A stretch of 64,000 bases of DNA, from positions 32,396,158 to 32,460,157 of the forward strand of contig OZ026603.1 in the NCBI GenBank assembly GCA_964020085.1, given 5' to 3'. Origin of the DNA: Micromussa lordhowensis. Lineage: Eukaryota > Cnidaria > Anthozoa > Scleractinia > Lobophylliidae. How positions within the stretch are numbered: the stretch's first letter is position 1; every line of letters starts with the position of its first letter. The translations under genes were made by a program, and so were the position numbers. This document shows positions 1 through 10,383 of this stretch, piece after piece. Under the pieces are notes generated by a model. The model was not told where the DNA came from. It searched no databases and saw only the letters and a list, made by a program, of their open reading frames with translations.

Positions 1-253
1 TTGTCGTTGAACTCTTTATAACTTTTGACCTTTATCTCGTATCTTGTGTTCGCCTTGAGTTTCAGAGAAGCTTGTTCTGTAGAACGTTTTATTTGTCTTG
101 TCATTTTGCTTTCTAGGTTCTTGTAACTGACGTAGTAGTTTAATGTCGATGTATCTGGAATCCCACTCTTAGTAACGCGTGGACTCTTCCAGACCACGAT
201 GATTTGCAAGCGGTTCACACTGGACAGACGAAGATTGATGGGTTTCGCAGGAA
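1..253 (-). CDS. Fibronectin type III domain exon (partial, runs off left edge)
   Basis: Read on the minus strand, positions 253 to 1 form an open frame after a good acceptor (TGTACAG, intron 3' end at 254-256), entered in phase 1. The translation starts PAKPINLRLSSVNRLQIIV and continues with VVWKSP, PDTSTLNYYVSY and NTRYEIKVKSY. This is the usual order of FN3 strands: the A/B strand proline and leucines, the B-strand tryptophan, and the F-strand Y-x-I-x-V. It is clearly paralogous to the exon at 973-1254, which shares the TDLRV/INLRL and PDTS motifs. FN3 modules are extracellular binding folds. The rest of the gene lies left of the window, so the protein (adhesion protein, receptor or phosphatase) cannot be named. 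Confidence 0.72.
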
Positions 254-972
254 CTGTACATGAAAAAACGTTTATGTCAAATAATATTATCCACTGGGAG
301 ACGAAGTGTCGTTAACCGACAAATGAACACACTATTACCCCCAACGGAAATCAGAATAGAGCGGTTTTCCATTCAGTATCGTACAACCAAAACTAAAGTA
401 ATTCACTCTGGCCAATCACAAATTAAGGACCTAACAATCCACTGAACCAATGAAAACTCCAAGCAAATACATGTAGTTGACGCGAACCGCGGGAAAACGC
501 GTGCAAGCGAGTCACGTTTTGGTGTAATTTACTTCTGATTGGATGGCAAATTGGTGCGAGTTTTGTTTTTGAGCCAATCATGTGGCGTAGCTGTAGCGTG
601 GTAATGCAAACGGTTAAACCAAATTTAGACACTCAAGTAAAAATCTCCCTATTTATACATCAGTTAAACCAATAGGTGGATGGGCAATTTCCTCCCAAAA
701 AATATTGCACAGCAAAAACTGCTGAAAAAACATCGTACAAGGGGAGCCATAGGAGAAAAAGTAGAGCAAGTGCTATCTACTATCCAGGTTCTGTGTTTGA
801 CTTTAAAAAATTTCGTCCACAAGTTACTGCCCACCAAAAAAACTCATGCACAACCTAAAGGTTAGAAAAATATTCATGCCCAAGAAAATTGCACAACCAA
901 TAGAAATTTCAATAGAAATTTCTGCTTTTAAAAAGCACTATTTCAAGACAGAAAATACGAGTCCAAACTCAC
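254..972 (-). other. Intron between the two FN3 exons, with interspersed repeat sequence
   Basis: No coding signal is visible. The stretch around 410-610 has the look of a dispersed repeat, with several CCAATCA/TGATTGG motifs in both orientations and GC-rich inverted patches, but its ends could not be fixed. Confidence 0.4.
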
Positions 973-1254
973 CCAAACTGTTAGTGTTTACTCTCAAGAC
1001 ATCCGACCAATTACTCTGGTTTGGTCGAACGACTTTAACGTGAATGTTATAGCGTTTATTATCTTGTAAGTCAAGCTCAGCGCTCTCTGATGTGACAGTT
1101 TTCTGACTTTGGGTGCCACTTCCAACAGCAGTGAAGGAAACCATGTACGATTGAACTGAAGTGTCTGGTGCGCCAGCAGTAGTCAGCGGTCTCTTCCATT
1201 TCAGCATAATCGTAAGGTCGCGAACACTTGCAACTCGAAGGTCTGTTGGTTTAC
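973..1254 (-). CDS. Fibronectin type III domain exon
   Basis: A 282-bp (94-codon) exon on the minus strand, bounded by acceptor GGCTCCAG (1255-1262) and donor GTGAGTTTGG (972 downward). Both boundaries are phase 1, so it is a symmetric 1-1 module, typical of exon-shuffled FN3 domains. It reads GKPTDLRVASVRDLTIMLKW at the start, then PDTSVQSYMVSF, and ends YNIHVKVVRPNQSNWSDVL, giving the FN3 core Trp and the Y-x-I-x-V F strand. It lies upstream of the exon at 1-253, with a 719-bp intron between them. No further exon of this gene was recognised to the right of 1254. A signal-peptide exon may be too short to see or may lie elsewhere. Confidence 0.78.
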
Positions 1255-1676
1255 CTGGAGCCACAAATAATGAAAATACCATTTTGAGAACTTGCCGATA
1301 TACGGGGCGGCTTTTTGTTTGAACGTCAGTTTAAAGATCCTATGGAGCGAAAGTAGCTTATACAACCAATAACCAGGTGATGTCGTATAAATGTGCCTGA
1401 GGACTAAATAAACAATAAAACCTCTATTACGCTGATTTCACCGTATGTTTGTCCGCGGATATGATGATCTGTTCCGAGAAAAGAACAGTTTTCCGAGAGA
1501 GATGTTCGAGGTAAAAGATCAGCTATCTACCTGTCTATCAAATGTTTACCACTTAAAAAGTCTATTCCACAGCAATAGGCCGCTAAACTGCCTCTGTTCC
1601 AGGTTCTCGATCTGTGGGGACGATCTCGGTCAGTGGGGGCGATCGAAAAAGCGGGCACGCGGGCGACGAGCTAGTC

Positions 1677-1770
1677 TTCTTCGCAGCCGTTATAAGGGTC
1701 GTCACGCAACCCTTCTCCACCACTAGTGGGGAGAAGCGTTGCGTGACGCCCTAATAACGGCTGCGAAGGA
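1677..1770. repeat. Palindromic hairpin element (MITE-like)
   Basis: A near-perfect inverted repeat. The left arm runs from about 1678 (TTCTTCGCAGCCGTTATAAG) to 1720, and the right arm comes back from 1730 to 1769 (CTAATAACGGCTGCGAAGGA). The loop is about 10 bp around ACCACTAGTG. The arms share the GTCACGCAAC core. The structure suggests a small foldback transposon rather than a gene. No clear target-site duplication was found. Confidence 0.7.
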
Positions 1771-4700
1771 GACCAGCGAGGAGCAGGTCAGGCTATGGGA
1801 ACAGGTCACGCTGATGCCGTTTCGACAATCCTCTTTTGAGCAGATTTTATCCATTTTGTAAGCTTACATTTAGTTTTCTTCCGGCTCAAGTGTTTTTTTC
1901 CCTCGTATCATTTAAAACAGCGCGTAGACTCTTTCGCTGTTGTTTGAAATAATTTTGATTAAACTAAAGGAAACATGCTATAATTCTCGTTGTTTAATAA
2001 ATGGTTTTCTTTTCCAAGTGAAGATACAGTTTTAGGCGTATCAGTTTGAGATAAATGTTCCCTTTTAAACGGCGGTTTATATTACATGGGCAAAAGTTTA
2101 GCTATTGTTCAGTGTTTCTCAGTCTATCTGGAGCCGGTTAATTTAATCCTATTTGCATTCATTTCGCTTTTTTTTTAATCGGCCCCCACATTGTGGTTTT
2201 GACTGGAATTTTTTAATCCAAGAGAAGGTCAAGGCACTGAAAAAAATGTCTTACAGGAAGGACTTCGTTTTTCAATGAACAATTTTAAAGTTTAAAATTA
2301 GATTCAATAGAAAGATTCTAGAGTGCAAATTGGAATTAGTGTTTGGTTAAGAGGTAAAATATTACAACATTTCATCACTTTTTCTTTTTAATTGATATTC
2401 CTTGGCTTTCATCACTTCTGGCGTTTTTTCGTTCCGTTACCAAAATAATAATGCCCGATGACGAATAAGCCGGGACTCAGTCCCCTTACTAAAATACGAG
2501 GGTTATTTACTGTGTACAATAGCACTATTATAATTGAATACTTTATTTCATCTCCCTTTAATTAATTATAAAAGGGCCATTAAGCAATCAGCTGCTTGAT
2601 TAGTTTCAGTTGTTAAATTGTTCTCATCGCAGGGATAGTCAGATCTACACTATTCTACAAAACTGTAAAAGACCGGTAAATTGCAAGTCTCCTCCTGTTT
2701 CAGCGATCCGTCTTTATCCGTTGTAGTTGCGACTCGATTTTAGCGAGATATGACGAAACCTTACTGTATTATATTGGCGCGCAATCAAATAATTACCTTT
2801 ACTGACCTTAGAAATAAATAATATATTTTTTTGCATTTTTCAGTACAATCATACTAAGGTAGATCAGGCAGTGAGTTTCACCTTTCCCTAAAAGGTCGAA
2901 TTCGTTGAAATAAGACTAAAAAAATACCGGGATGTAATAGTAGTGCTGAACTGGGAAATTTCCAATGTAGTTATATAATAGGTTGGAGAAAGAGACGAAA
3001 TTTTCTCTCCAACGAATGGATATTAACTGAGAAACGCCTACACGAAGCAGAGAAACAGAGAAACTTTGAACAGTCGAACTCGTGTCTAAAATAGCAGCTG
3101 TTGATAAACTGGGCCGTATCTGAATATAGTCCCGAAATCTTCACTGAGTCATAACATGTCTTCGACTCCGAAGGAGAATCTTGGACTGATCACTTTTCTG
3201 TACGTTTTGAGTTAGACTTTTTTTCAGTTCTCAAGGCTATCAAGACTCGTGGGAAAACACGTTTACTTTACCATCGTGTGAATTTTTAACATAAAATTAA
3301 AACAACAACATCCGAGAACTAATTGAAAATGAAAGGTCATGGGAAAACTCAAATATTTGATCTCGGGTAAATCCGATTGAAATCCTCATTTCAATATGGC
3401 CGTCAGTCTTTGAACGCCGGGTACGAAAACAGGCGGTGTATGAGTGCTTACATCAAGTACAATAGAACTCTCTTAACACTTCCTAAGTTAGTAAAAGAAA
3501 ATTGTCGCTTTTACTTACTGATAGAAGCTGAGATAAATCTTGTCAAGCTTATCATACCACAGGTCAAATATACTGCCACGAAACGTCTTCCAACTCCAAA
3601 CATGTTGATGGTCCCTTCAAGCTGATCTGTGATATTTGCCGTGTACTTCAAGTTATTGCTGAAATTGAGAAACCATAAATCCACACAAAGCCCAACACTG
3701 GTTTCAACACAGTTCCTGTTAGGAGTCGTACTTCCCTTACCACGCTAAAAAGGCGTGCGCTTGTAACTTGAGCAGACAATAAATCGCTGAAGGATATAAT
3801 AAGTTGGTATTTTTGGCAAACTTGCCAGCAGAAGTCAAGGGTCTTTCGTGCAACGATTGTCAACGCTCTAATGGTTTTGTGCACTCAGAGCTTTTCAGGC
3901 TAATAATCCAAGTCATAAAAGTGTTCGAAAAATGGCGATAATATGAATCATCTTTAAAAAGGTGCTAAGATTTAATTTCTTCTGACACATACTGATAGGG
4001 GGGTGTTGAAAACCCAAATCGGTTAAAACAAAAATAATTACAATGAACACACCAGAGGATTTGAACAAAAGAGTGAAGGGTGTAAAAACAGTAACAACAC
4101 TTTTTTACCCGTTAAGAAGTTCTATACAATTAATTATCTGTAGCCAAATGTTTCCTGTGTTGTCGAAATAAAATCACGATTCAGCGATGAATTAGTTGAA
4201 ATGTAACTTCCGATTCAGGGTTCCGGGAAAAAAAATGAAAAACAAAACAAACAATGGGTCTGCGCCCTAGCTATGCCAAACCCAGTTTAAAAGGTTCCTC
4301 TTCAAGATATATTCCACAATCCCATCTAACGGTGCCCTTTGCTCCCCCCCCCCCAAACTCTTCGCCTGTATTGATAATGCGACAAAGATTGTGAGAAGTC
4401 TCTATTTTGCTCGAAACTTCGTGGGGAAGAACGCGAAGAAAAACGCTTAATACTGGTAAATAACATGTCATGCTCACTTTGCTGACTGTGCGTTCTTCTC
4501 CACGGATTTTCGAGCAAAAGAGACACTGAAGAGAGAGCACTCGCAGTCTAAATGCGGCTTGAATTGTGCCCCTACCCTCAGAGAGGGCATTGGCACTCAT
4601 GCGATAGAACTTGAAAATAATGCGCAGGGCTTTGATTTCTGAACAGCGTTGGTAAAGCTATACTGTTTTTTTTAAACGGCCAATCTATGTGTTCCTTCTT

Positions 4701-5812
4701 AATGAATTAAATCTAGCCAGCTTATCTCGACAAACAATATCTTTCGATTTGTGAGAGATTTGTCAATACCATAATGCGCTAAGTTAACGTTACACTCACC
4801 GGTTATACTCGACATTTGTATTCGATTGTCTATAAATCAAAACGGGACTGGATGGCCTAAAATGATGACAGCTTTATCGCGACACAAGAAATCTCCAAGT
4901 TAAAATTAATGTTTCGCGACTAGCGCTTCCAGCCTCAAGAACCAGCTTCGTCTAGAGCTCTAATACTGTTTAAGCGACACTCGCGCAGTTTCCAGCTCGC
5001 TTCACACAACACAGATCGGCATACACATCAAGCAAATTAAATTAAACAATGCCCAGCCATAACTATACTTACTTGAAGTCGAAAATCAGTATTCAATCAC
5101 GATTTCATTTGGCACGAAGAAGCAACTTTCATTGTGAAGATGGTAGATTGTATTCACGAGCGTCTCAGCAAATTCTACTCTGAAACTCCTGGAATGTTAC
5201 ACAACACTGCTGTGATGTGTGACCTTTATTGAACACTACGTGCTTGGAAATTTCTGGCGCGCACGTTACGCTTGATGGTCAATTAGACAGCACTGTACGA
5301 CTTCCGCCAATACGTAATGGCCAGTAATCAAAGAGATAAATATTTGATGCGTCTGATACGCGATATGATGAGAAATTAAATCGGGGTGGATGCCTTAGCC
5401 TCAAGTGTTTTGTCACTCAGTCTGCTCAGCGTCTTAGTGGCTTTGTTAATCTTGGACACTTACTACGCAGATAATCTCACCTCCAAGAAGAAGAATTGCA
5501 AAGAAAATTCTGTACTCTATCGATGTACGGGCGCGCAGAAGAGAGGACAGGGAGGAATCACCGAACTTTCCACTCGCACACTTGTAGTCAGAGGAGAGCG
5601 CGTTGAGAACATTTCCAAAAGGACAGTCAGCTGAAAATAGTTTTGAACGATTTCGAAAAGTTTCCGAGGTGTTCAAAATAAGACAATCCCTCTAATGTCC
5701 ATTTTCGAACCCTAATTTTGGGCGTTGGGGGTTTCGGCTTTACGGTTTGAATCAGTTTTAGATCGGTGTTCCGGTTTTGCACTTAAAAATATCTGGTTTT
5801 GATATTTTTTTC
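1771..5812. other. Intergenic stretch without a recognised gene
   Basis: AT-rich sequence between the FN3 gene and TUSC2. The small open frames here (for example 3377-3625, 3648-3884, 4271-4600 and 5386-5634) have no recognisable domains, splice context or conserved motifs. A hydrophobic 20-residue stretch in the 5386-5634 frame is not enough to call a gene. Confidence 0.5.
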
Positions 5813-6046
5813 GGCAGGTAACTTTTGCAGGTTGCAGGTTGCAGGTTGCAGGTTGAAACGACTTGTTTATTTGAGTTAAAGTCGAATAAACCCCAGTATA
5901 AAGGCTAACCGCAAGCAACCTAAGCTAATTTAGGCTAACCGGAGTGCTATTCAGGCTAACCGAAATGCTAAGTAGACTCACTCAGACTTAAAAGTCCATT
6001 TTTCAACCTGCAACCTGCAACCTGCAACCTGCAAAAGATACCTGCC
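5813..6046. mobile_element. MITE whose terminal inverted repeats are made of a 7-bp tandem repeat
   Basis: The left end (5813) reads GGCAGGTAACTTTT followed by four tandem copies of GCAGGTT. The right end (6046) is the inverse: AACCTGC x4, then AAAAGATACCTGCC. The arms match over about 43 bp with one or two differences. The 145-bp interior contains three copies of AGGCTAACCG. Both sides are flanked by TATTTTTTT-like sequence, a possible but low-complexity target duplication. It is non-coding and probably non-autonomous. Confidence 0.75.
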
Positions 6047-6428
6047 CTATTTTTTTACGGTTTTAAGTTTTTTACTTTTTAGCATAGATGACGCGAATCA
6101 GATTAATTAGCAACAAAAGACTGCGTCTTGCCTGTTCTTGATAATTGTGCTCCAATCAAGCCCTGCTTGGTCCAGATGTGTTCATTTTCAAATGAGTGAT
6201 TTCAAATGAAAATGTCTTAATCCCTCAAAAAAGGAAAAGTTTTCTGCAATGCTAGGAGCCCACTTCTGAAGGGACCCAAGATGCCCCACTAAATAATGTC
6301 CCTAGTTCCAGTCTTCCTCCAAAGACCGCCATATTTTTACGCGGAGACATTGCTGTGTTTTGACCGAAATTTAGTGTTTGTGCTAATGGCTTGTTTTCTG
6401 ATAGATGTCTTAAAATCAAGATAGCAGG

Positions 6429-7385
6429 ATGGGATCAGTCGTTTCTAATATGTATGGCGGGTTTCAGTACATGCTGAGCTGTGGAGGAGAAAATCAAAGA
6501 GTCCTTGAAAATGGCGGCTCATTAAAATCTGCGACGCCATTTGTTTGGAAACGTACAAGGTATTTTAGCTTATTTCGTCTTTCTGTCGTGTCATTTTCTG
6601 TATTGTTTCTTTTCTTCGAGGTGTTTTGGATTCCTAGCGTGATCTTGTGATTTGACGAAATTAGAAATTGTTTTGCGCTGTGTCAGTTCAAAGCAAAATA
6701 AGGCTAGCTCAAAAACAAAAGTTTATATATTCCGAAGCGAATCGGTGAGTTAAATTTAGCTGACGGAATGCGATCTCAAAAATTTTTCTTTAAAAGAGAT
6801 CAAAAGTGTACAGTTTTGCCTATATTTTTGCAAAATAGTTGGCGTGTTACTTGCTTTTGGGAACGGAAAAAAACTTACAAAATGAAATAATCTATGTTAA
6901 ATTGAGGCTGATTTATTTAATAAATTAAATATACCAAAAGATGGCACGATCTTTGCCTTCTTTGGTCGGTGAAATACGTCATAATTCCTTATCAATATCT
7001 CGTATTCATATAAAGAAAGATAAACGTGGCCATATCTTGTCTTGTTTATACCATGATTTTAATAAAACAGGTTTTGTACCAACACGAAACTGAAAGAGCT
7101 TATTTTTGGAGGTTTCACTTTGTGTGATGCTATTAGGCTTACTTGTAAGCTAAACGCTTCTTGACCTCAGTGTCTCATGATATTTTCCACCACAGCTCTA
7201 TGTACTTTGATGAAGATGGCGACTTAGCCCATGAATTTTATGAGGAAGTTAGGCCCAGCAAAAAAGGCAAGAAATTCTTCATGAAAAAAGTGACCCGTCG
7301 GTTGCTACCTCAAGGACTGGTGGACTTGCCACATCCAAGACTTCATGTTGATTTTCCTGTGGTTATGTGCGAGACATGTTACTAG
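6429..7385 (+). CDS. TUSC2: TUSC2 (FUS1) family protein, two exons, complete
   Basis: Exons 6429-6559 and 7196-7385 join in phase 2 (donor AG|GTATTT, acceptor CCACCACAG) to give 106 codons plus TAG. Human TUSC2 is 110 residues. Across the junction the protein reads VWKRTSSMYFDEDGDLAHEF, followed by YEEVRPSKKGKK and then LPQGLVDLPHPRLHVDFPVV. This is the conserved TUSC2 core: DEDGDLAHEFYEE, and the LIPQG.V.L.HPR.HVDFPV tail in the human protein. The N-terminus MGSVVSN fits N-myristoylation (Gly2, Ser6), a modification known for human TUSC2. The family is associated with mitochondria and calcium handling, and acts as a tumour suppressor in mammals. The N-terminal third is poorly conserved, as expected. 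The next gene to the right, 3 kb away and convergent, is RASSF1-like, which matches the human 3p21.3 gene order. Confidence 0.93.
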
Positions 7386-7931
7386 AGTAATAACCTTGAG
7401 ACCCAGATTTAACAGCTGTGGATTTTATCAGAAGACGATCACTGTTAATGTCATTCAGAGAGAAGAATCGCATGTAATAATAATGAAAGAAACAATAACC
7501 ACATGGATTTAGTGAGCCAGACATGTCTGTGCCAACCACTTTGGAGGCAGGGCCAATGGAAACAGCTTACATCACATCAGTTGTATTCACTCTTGCAAGG
7601 AGTGCTAATAACTCTTGTTGCACCGTTCTTTAATTTTTTGATTGAAGCATTTTGAACTCCTGCAAAGTTGTACTTCCTGTTTCAAACCCATCTCCAGGTC
7701 ATATTCTGTGATATCTTGGTTGGTTGGCTCTGGTATGCAGGAAATGAGGAAAATTTTAAAATGCGTAACTTTTCATGTGCCATGGCCAACAGTCTTGTTT
7801 CATCAGATGTTGTAAACATGAATTTTTGTCATCCTGGCCAGTATTTAGACTGTCGCCAACAGGAAATAAAACAAGACTTATTGAAAATGCTGAAAAATAT
7901 CTTCTCAGCAATGAACTTGTGTTGGTGGGCT
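7386..7931 (+). other. Probable TUSC2 3' UTR and downstream sequence
   Basis: No coding feature. A transcript 3' UTR must begin here after the TAG at 7383-7385, but no single polyadenylation site can be chosen by eye. Confidence 0.35.
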
Positions 7932-8059
7932 GGCCCCAGTTGTCTGAAGGCTGGATAATGCTATCCAGTGGATAAGTGTTAACAAAGCAAACCACGCTAT
8001 CCGCTGGATAGTGATTTATTTGGTGGATAGTGTTATCCACCTTTTGAACAACCTGGGCC
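7932..8059. mobile_element. Small palindromic MITE built of GGATA/TATCC motifs
   Basis: The ends are inverted repeats: GGCCCCAGTTGTCTGAAGG at 7932, and the inverse of GGCCCAGGTTGTTCAAAAGG ending at 8059. The 128-bp body contains repeated TATCC/GGATA motifs, so it can fold along most of its length. It is non-coding. Confidence 0.72.
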
Positions 8060-10383
8060 TGGTCAATTTTAAACAAGACAAGACTACATGTAAGAACTCA
8101 AGTTTAGCAGGTGTTCATAGAGCAGGTTTCCACTGTGAATGTATAACAAAAGGCTTGTCGTTCTCATTGAGTTTGCTCTATTAAAACTTGGATGTGGTAG
8201 CATTAGCCACAAGTGGGCCCTCACAATTTTTTCAAAACAGTATTTAACCAAAGTATGCCAAAAAAAGTTACCATTTAAAAACAATATGCCATTTAACCCA
8301 TTGACACCTGGAGCTTTTTGGCAGAAATGCATTTTTAGATATTTTTAGTATGGATATGAGCTAAATTAGCCCCAATATACTAAAAAGGCATTTTGCAACA
8401 TGAAAACATGCCTGTTTTCCACTGGTATTGCGTTTTAGGGCATTTTGCTTGCGCATGAGCACAAATCACAATTTTGAGATATTAGTGTTTTTGAATGAGA
8501 AAGTGACATGTGTTTAGGCTTTCATTTTTTTTTGAAAAAAATTTTTGCCTCAACATTTTTTCCTTTAACAGCAATCTTTTGTTACAGTTGTTGACCTTCT
8601 ACTTGCTTCCAGTTCAATAATTCCAGAGGAAGCATCATTGAGACAAGAAATTTGTACCACAGAGTAGCCAAGTGTAGTTGGGGGAATTTTTGCTCCTAGT
8701 TTTCACGCAAAATTCTAAGCATTTTCGTGCATGTTTCAGGCTTAATTGATCCAATCATTGGAAAGATCTTGTCGTCCTGCATCAGAACTCAAAGACCAAT
8801 GCTCTGCTCATCACGGCTAGTTACCGCCAGCACGGGTCACAGTGGTTAAAAACATTTTTTCAGGAAACTGAAATCCACTCTGTATGTTGAAAACAAAAAT
8901 ATAACCTTTTAATGATGTTGGAGATTCTCGTCTCTCTACATATCTTGTCTTCTTATTAACATCCAGTTACAAAGACAAGTCCCTTTAAATTACACATGGA
9001 AAAATATTTTTTCCAACTTTGCGGTCAACTATATTGATAAGGTACTGTCAATATCTATATTAAATACAAAGAATAATGTATCTGTAAATTTTTCCTACTT
9101 GTTTATGTTTCTTGTCAGCCACACAACTTAAAAAGCAAATTAAAATTTCTGCAGACAGCAGTATAAAAGATGAAGACTTGAAATAACAATAATATGCATA
9201 TAAGATTCATTACATTAATTTTCTTCAAAGACTTCAAATGGAGCTATTCTTGATGATCACATAATAGTGACTGGACGTAACATTGCCAAAAAAACTTGCT
9301 ATCAACCCTTGCTGTCCACCAGAAGAGTGTGAAAGTAATTAGTACTAATATAAAAGTTATTATAATTTTTAAATTTACCATACTTTCTTGATGACTTGTT
9401 AAGATCTATCCCGTATAAATAAAGGCATTTGCCTATCATTATATTGTCGTTCTGGTATTGTGTCTATTTATAATACAAGATTATGGTGTTTAATAAAATT
9501 TTAATCATCTAAAGGTTTGGTAGTCATTTTGCATAAGGTTTTCAAGATGGTTGGTATCAATGCATTATGTCACCTTACTTTATTTTAAAGATTGGAAAAG
9601 GCTTTAAAAAGAACGGATAGCAAATGGTAAATTTGAGAATACGCAAAACTAATACTGGGCTGTGTTCTAGAAGCACGCTGGTGCCACAGGTGACTAGCTT
9701 TTGCCTCTGGGCAACTGGGAAAACTTACTTTTGTCATTGATATAAGTTTGAGTACTGGGCACCCAGGATTTTATGGTTAGGAAGCTTTGGGCTCCTTTAA
9801 TTTTTCTTCGACCACAGCCTTGTTAATAACAATTAATATGGAAGACTAATATCTTATAAGAGAGCAGCGACTTGAACAGAGCAATGGGAGGTGAAAACTG
9901 TGAAAGTTGACTAAAATTAGCGTGTTACATTAGACATGCAGTTCTTTAAAGGACCATTTCCCACCCTTAAAAGAGAACATTTGGGTGAATAAAAAAACCT
10001 TAATATGCAAACTACAACCATAAGCTCAGGGTTAGCATAAAAATTTTAAATTTCTCCTAAAAATGCTTTCATATTTGCAGGCTATGTACCATTTTCTATT
10101 TCTAAATATTCTTGTATCATTACAGTAAAACAAGGTTTTATGATCTAAATTAGGCACCTGGAAAACGTATGAACATAATAGGCCATCTTTATCAAAGTGA
10201 GTCTTGGTTCCCTGATCCTTTCATATGAAGATGAGATTTCATTCATGAATATGCAAATTAAACTCATTTTCATATGAATGGTTGTGCACCAGGCTATTTC
10301 TATCACAAGATAAGTTGATTTGAAAACATATACTGTCAATACTGTTGCGGCTTTAGTTATCTTGAATGATATAAATAAAGCAT
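8060..10383. other. Intergenic region between the convergent TUSC2 and RASSF genes
   Basis: AT-rich sequence that must contain the 3' UTRs of both genes. A minus-strand AATAAA (plus-strand TTTATT near 9578) is one candidate RASSF polyadenylation signal, but several others exist. No further coding exon was recognised. Confidence 0.35.

Noticed and set aside
5386..5634. Open frame with a hydrophobic leucine-rich start
   Set aside because: No domain, no splice partner and an ordinary length for chance frames in this sequence.
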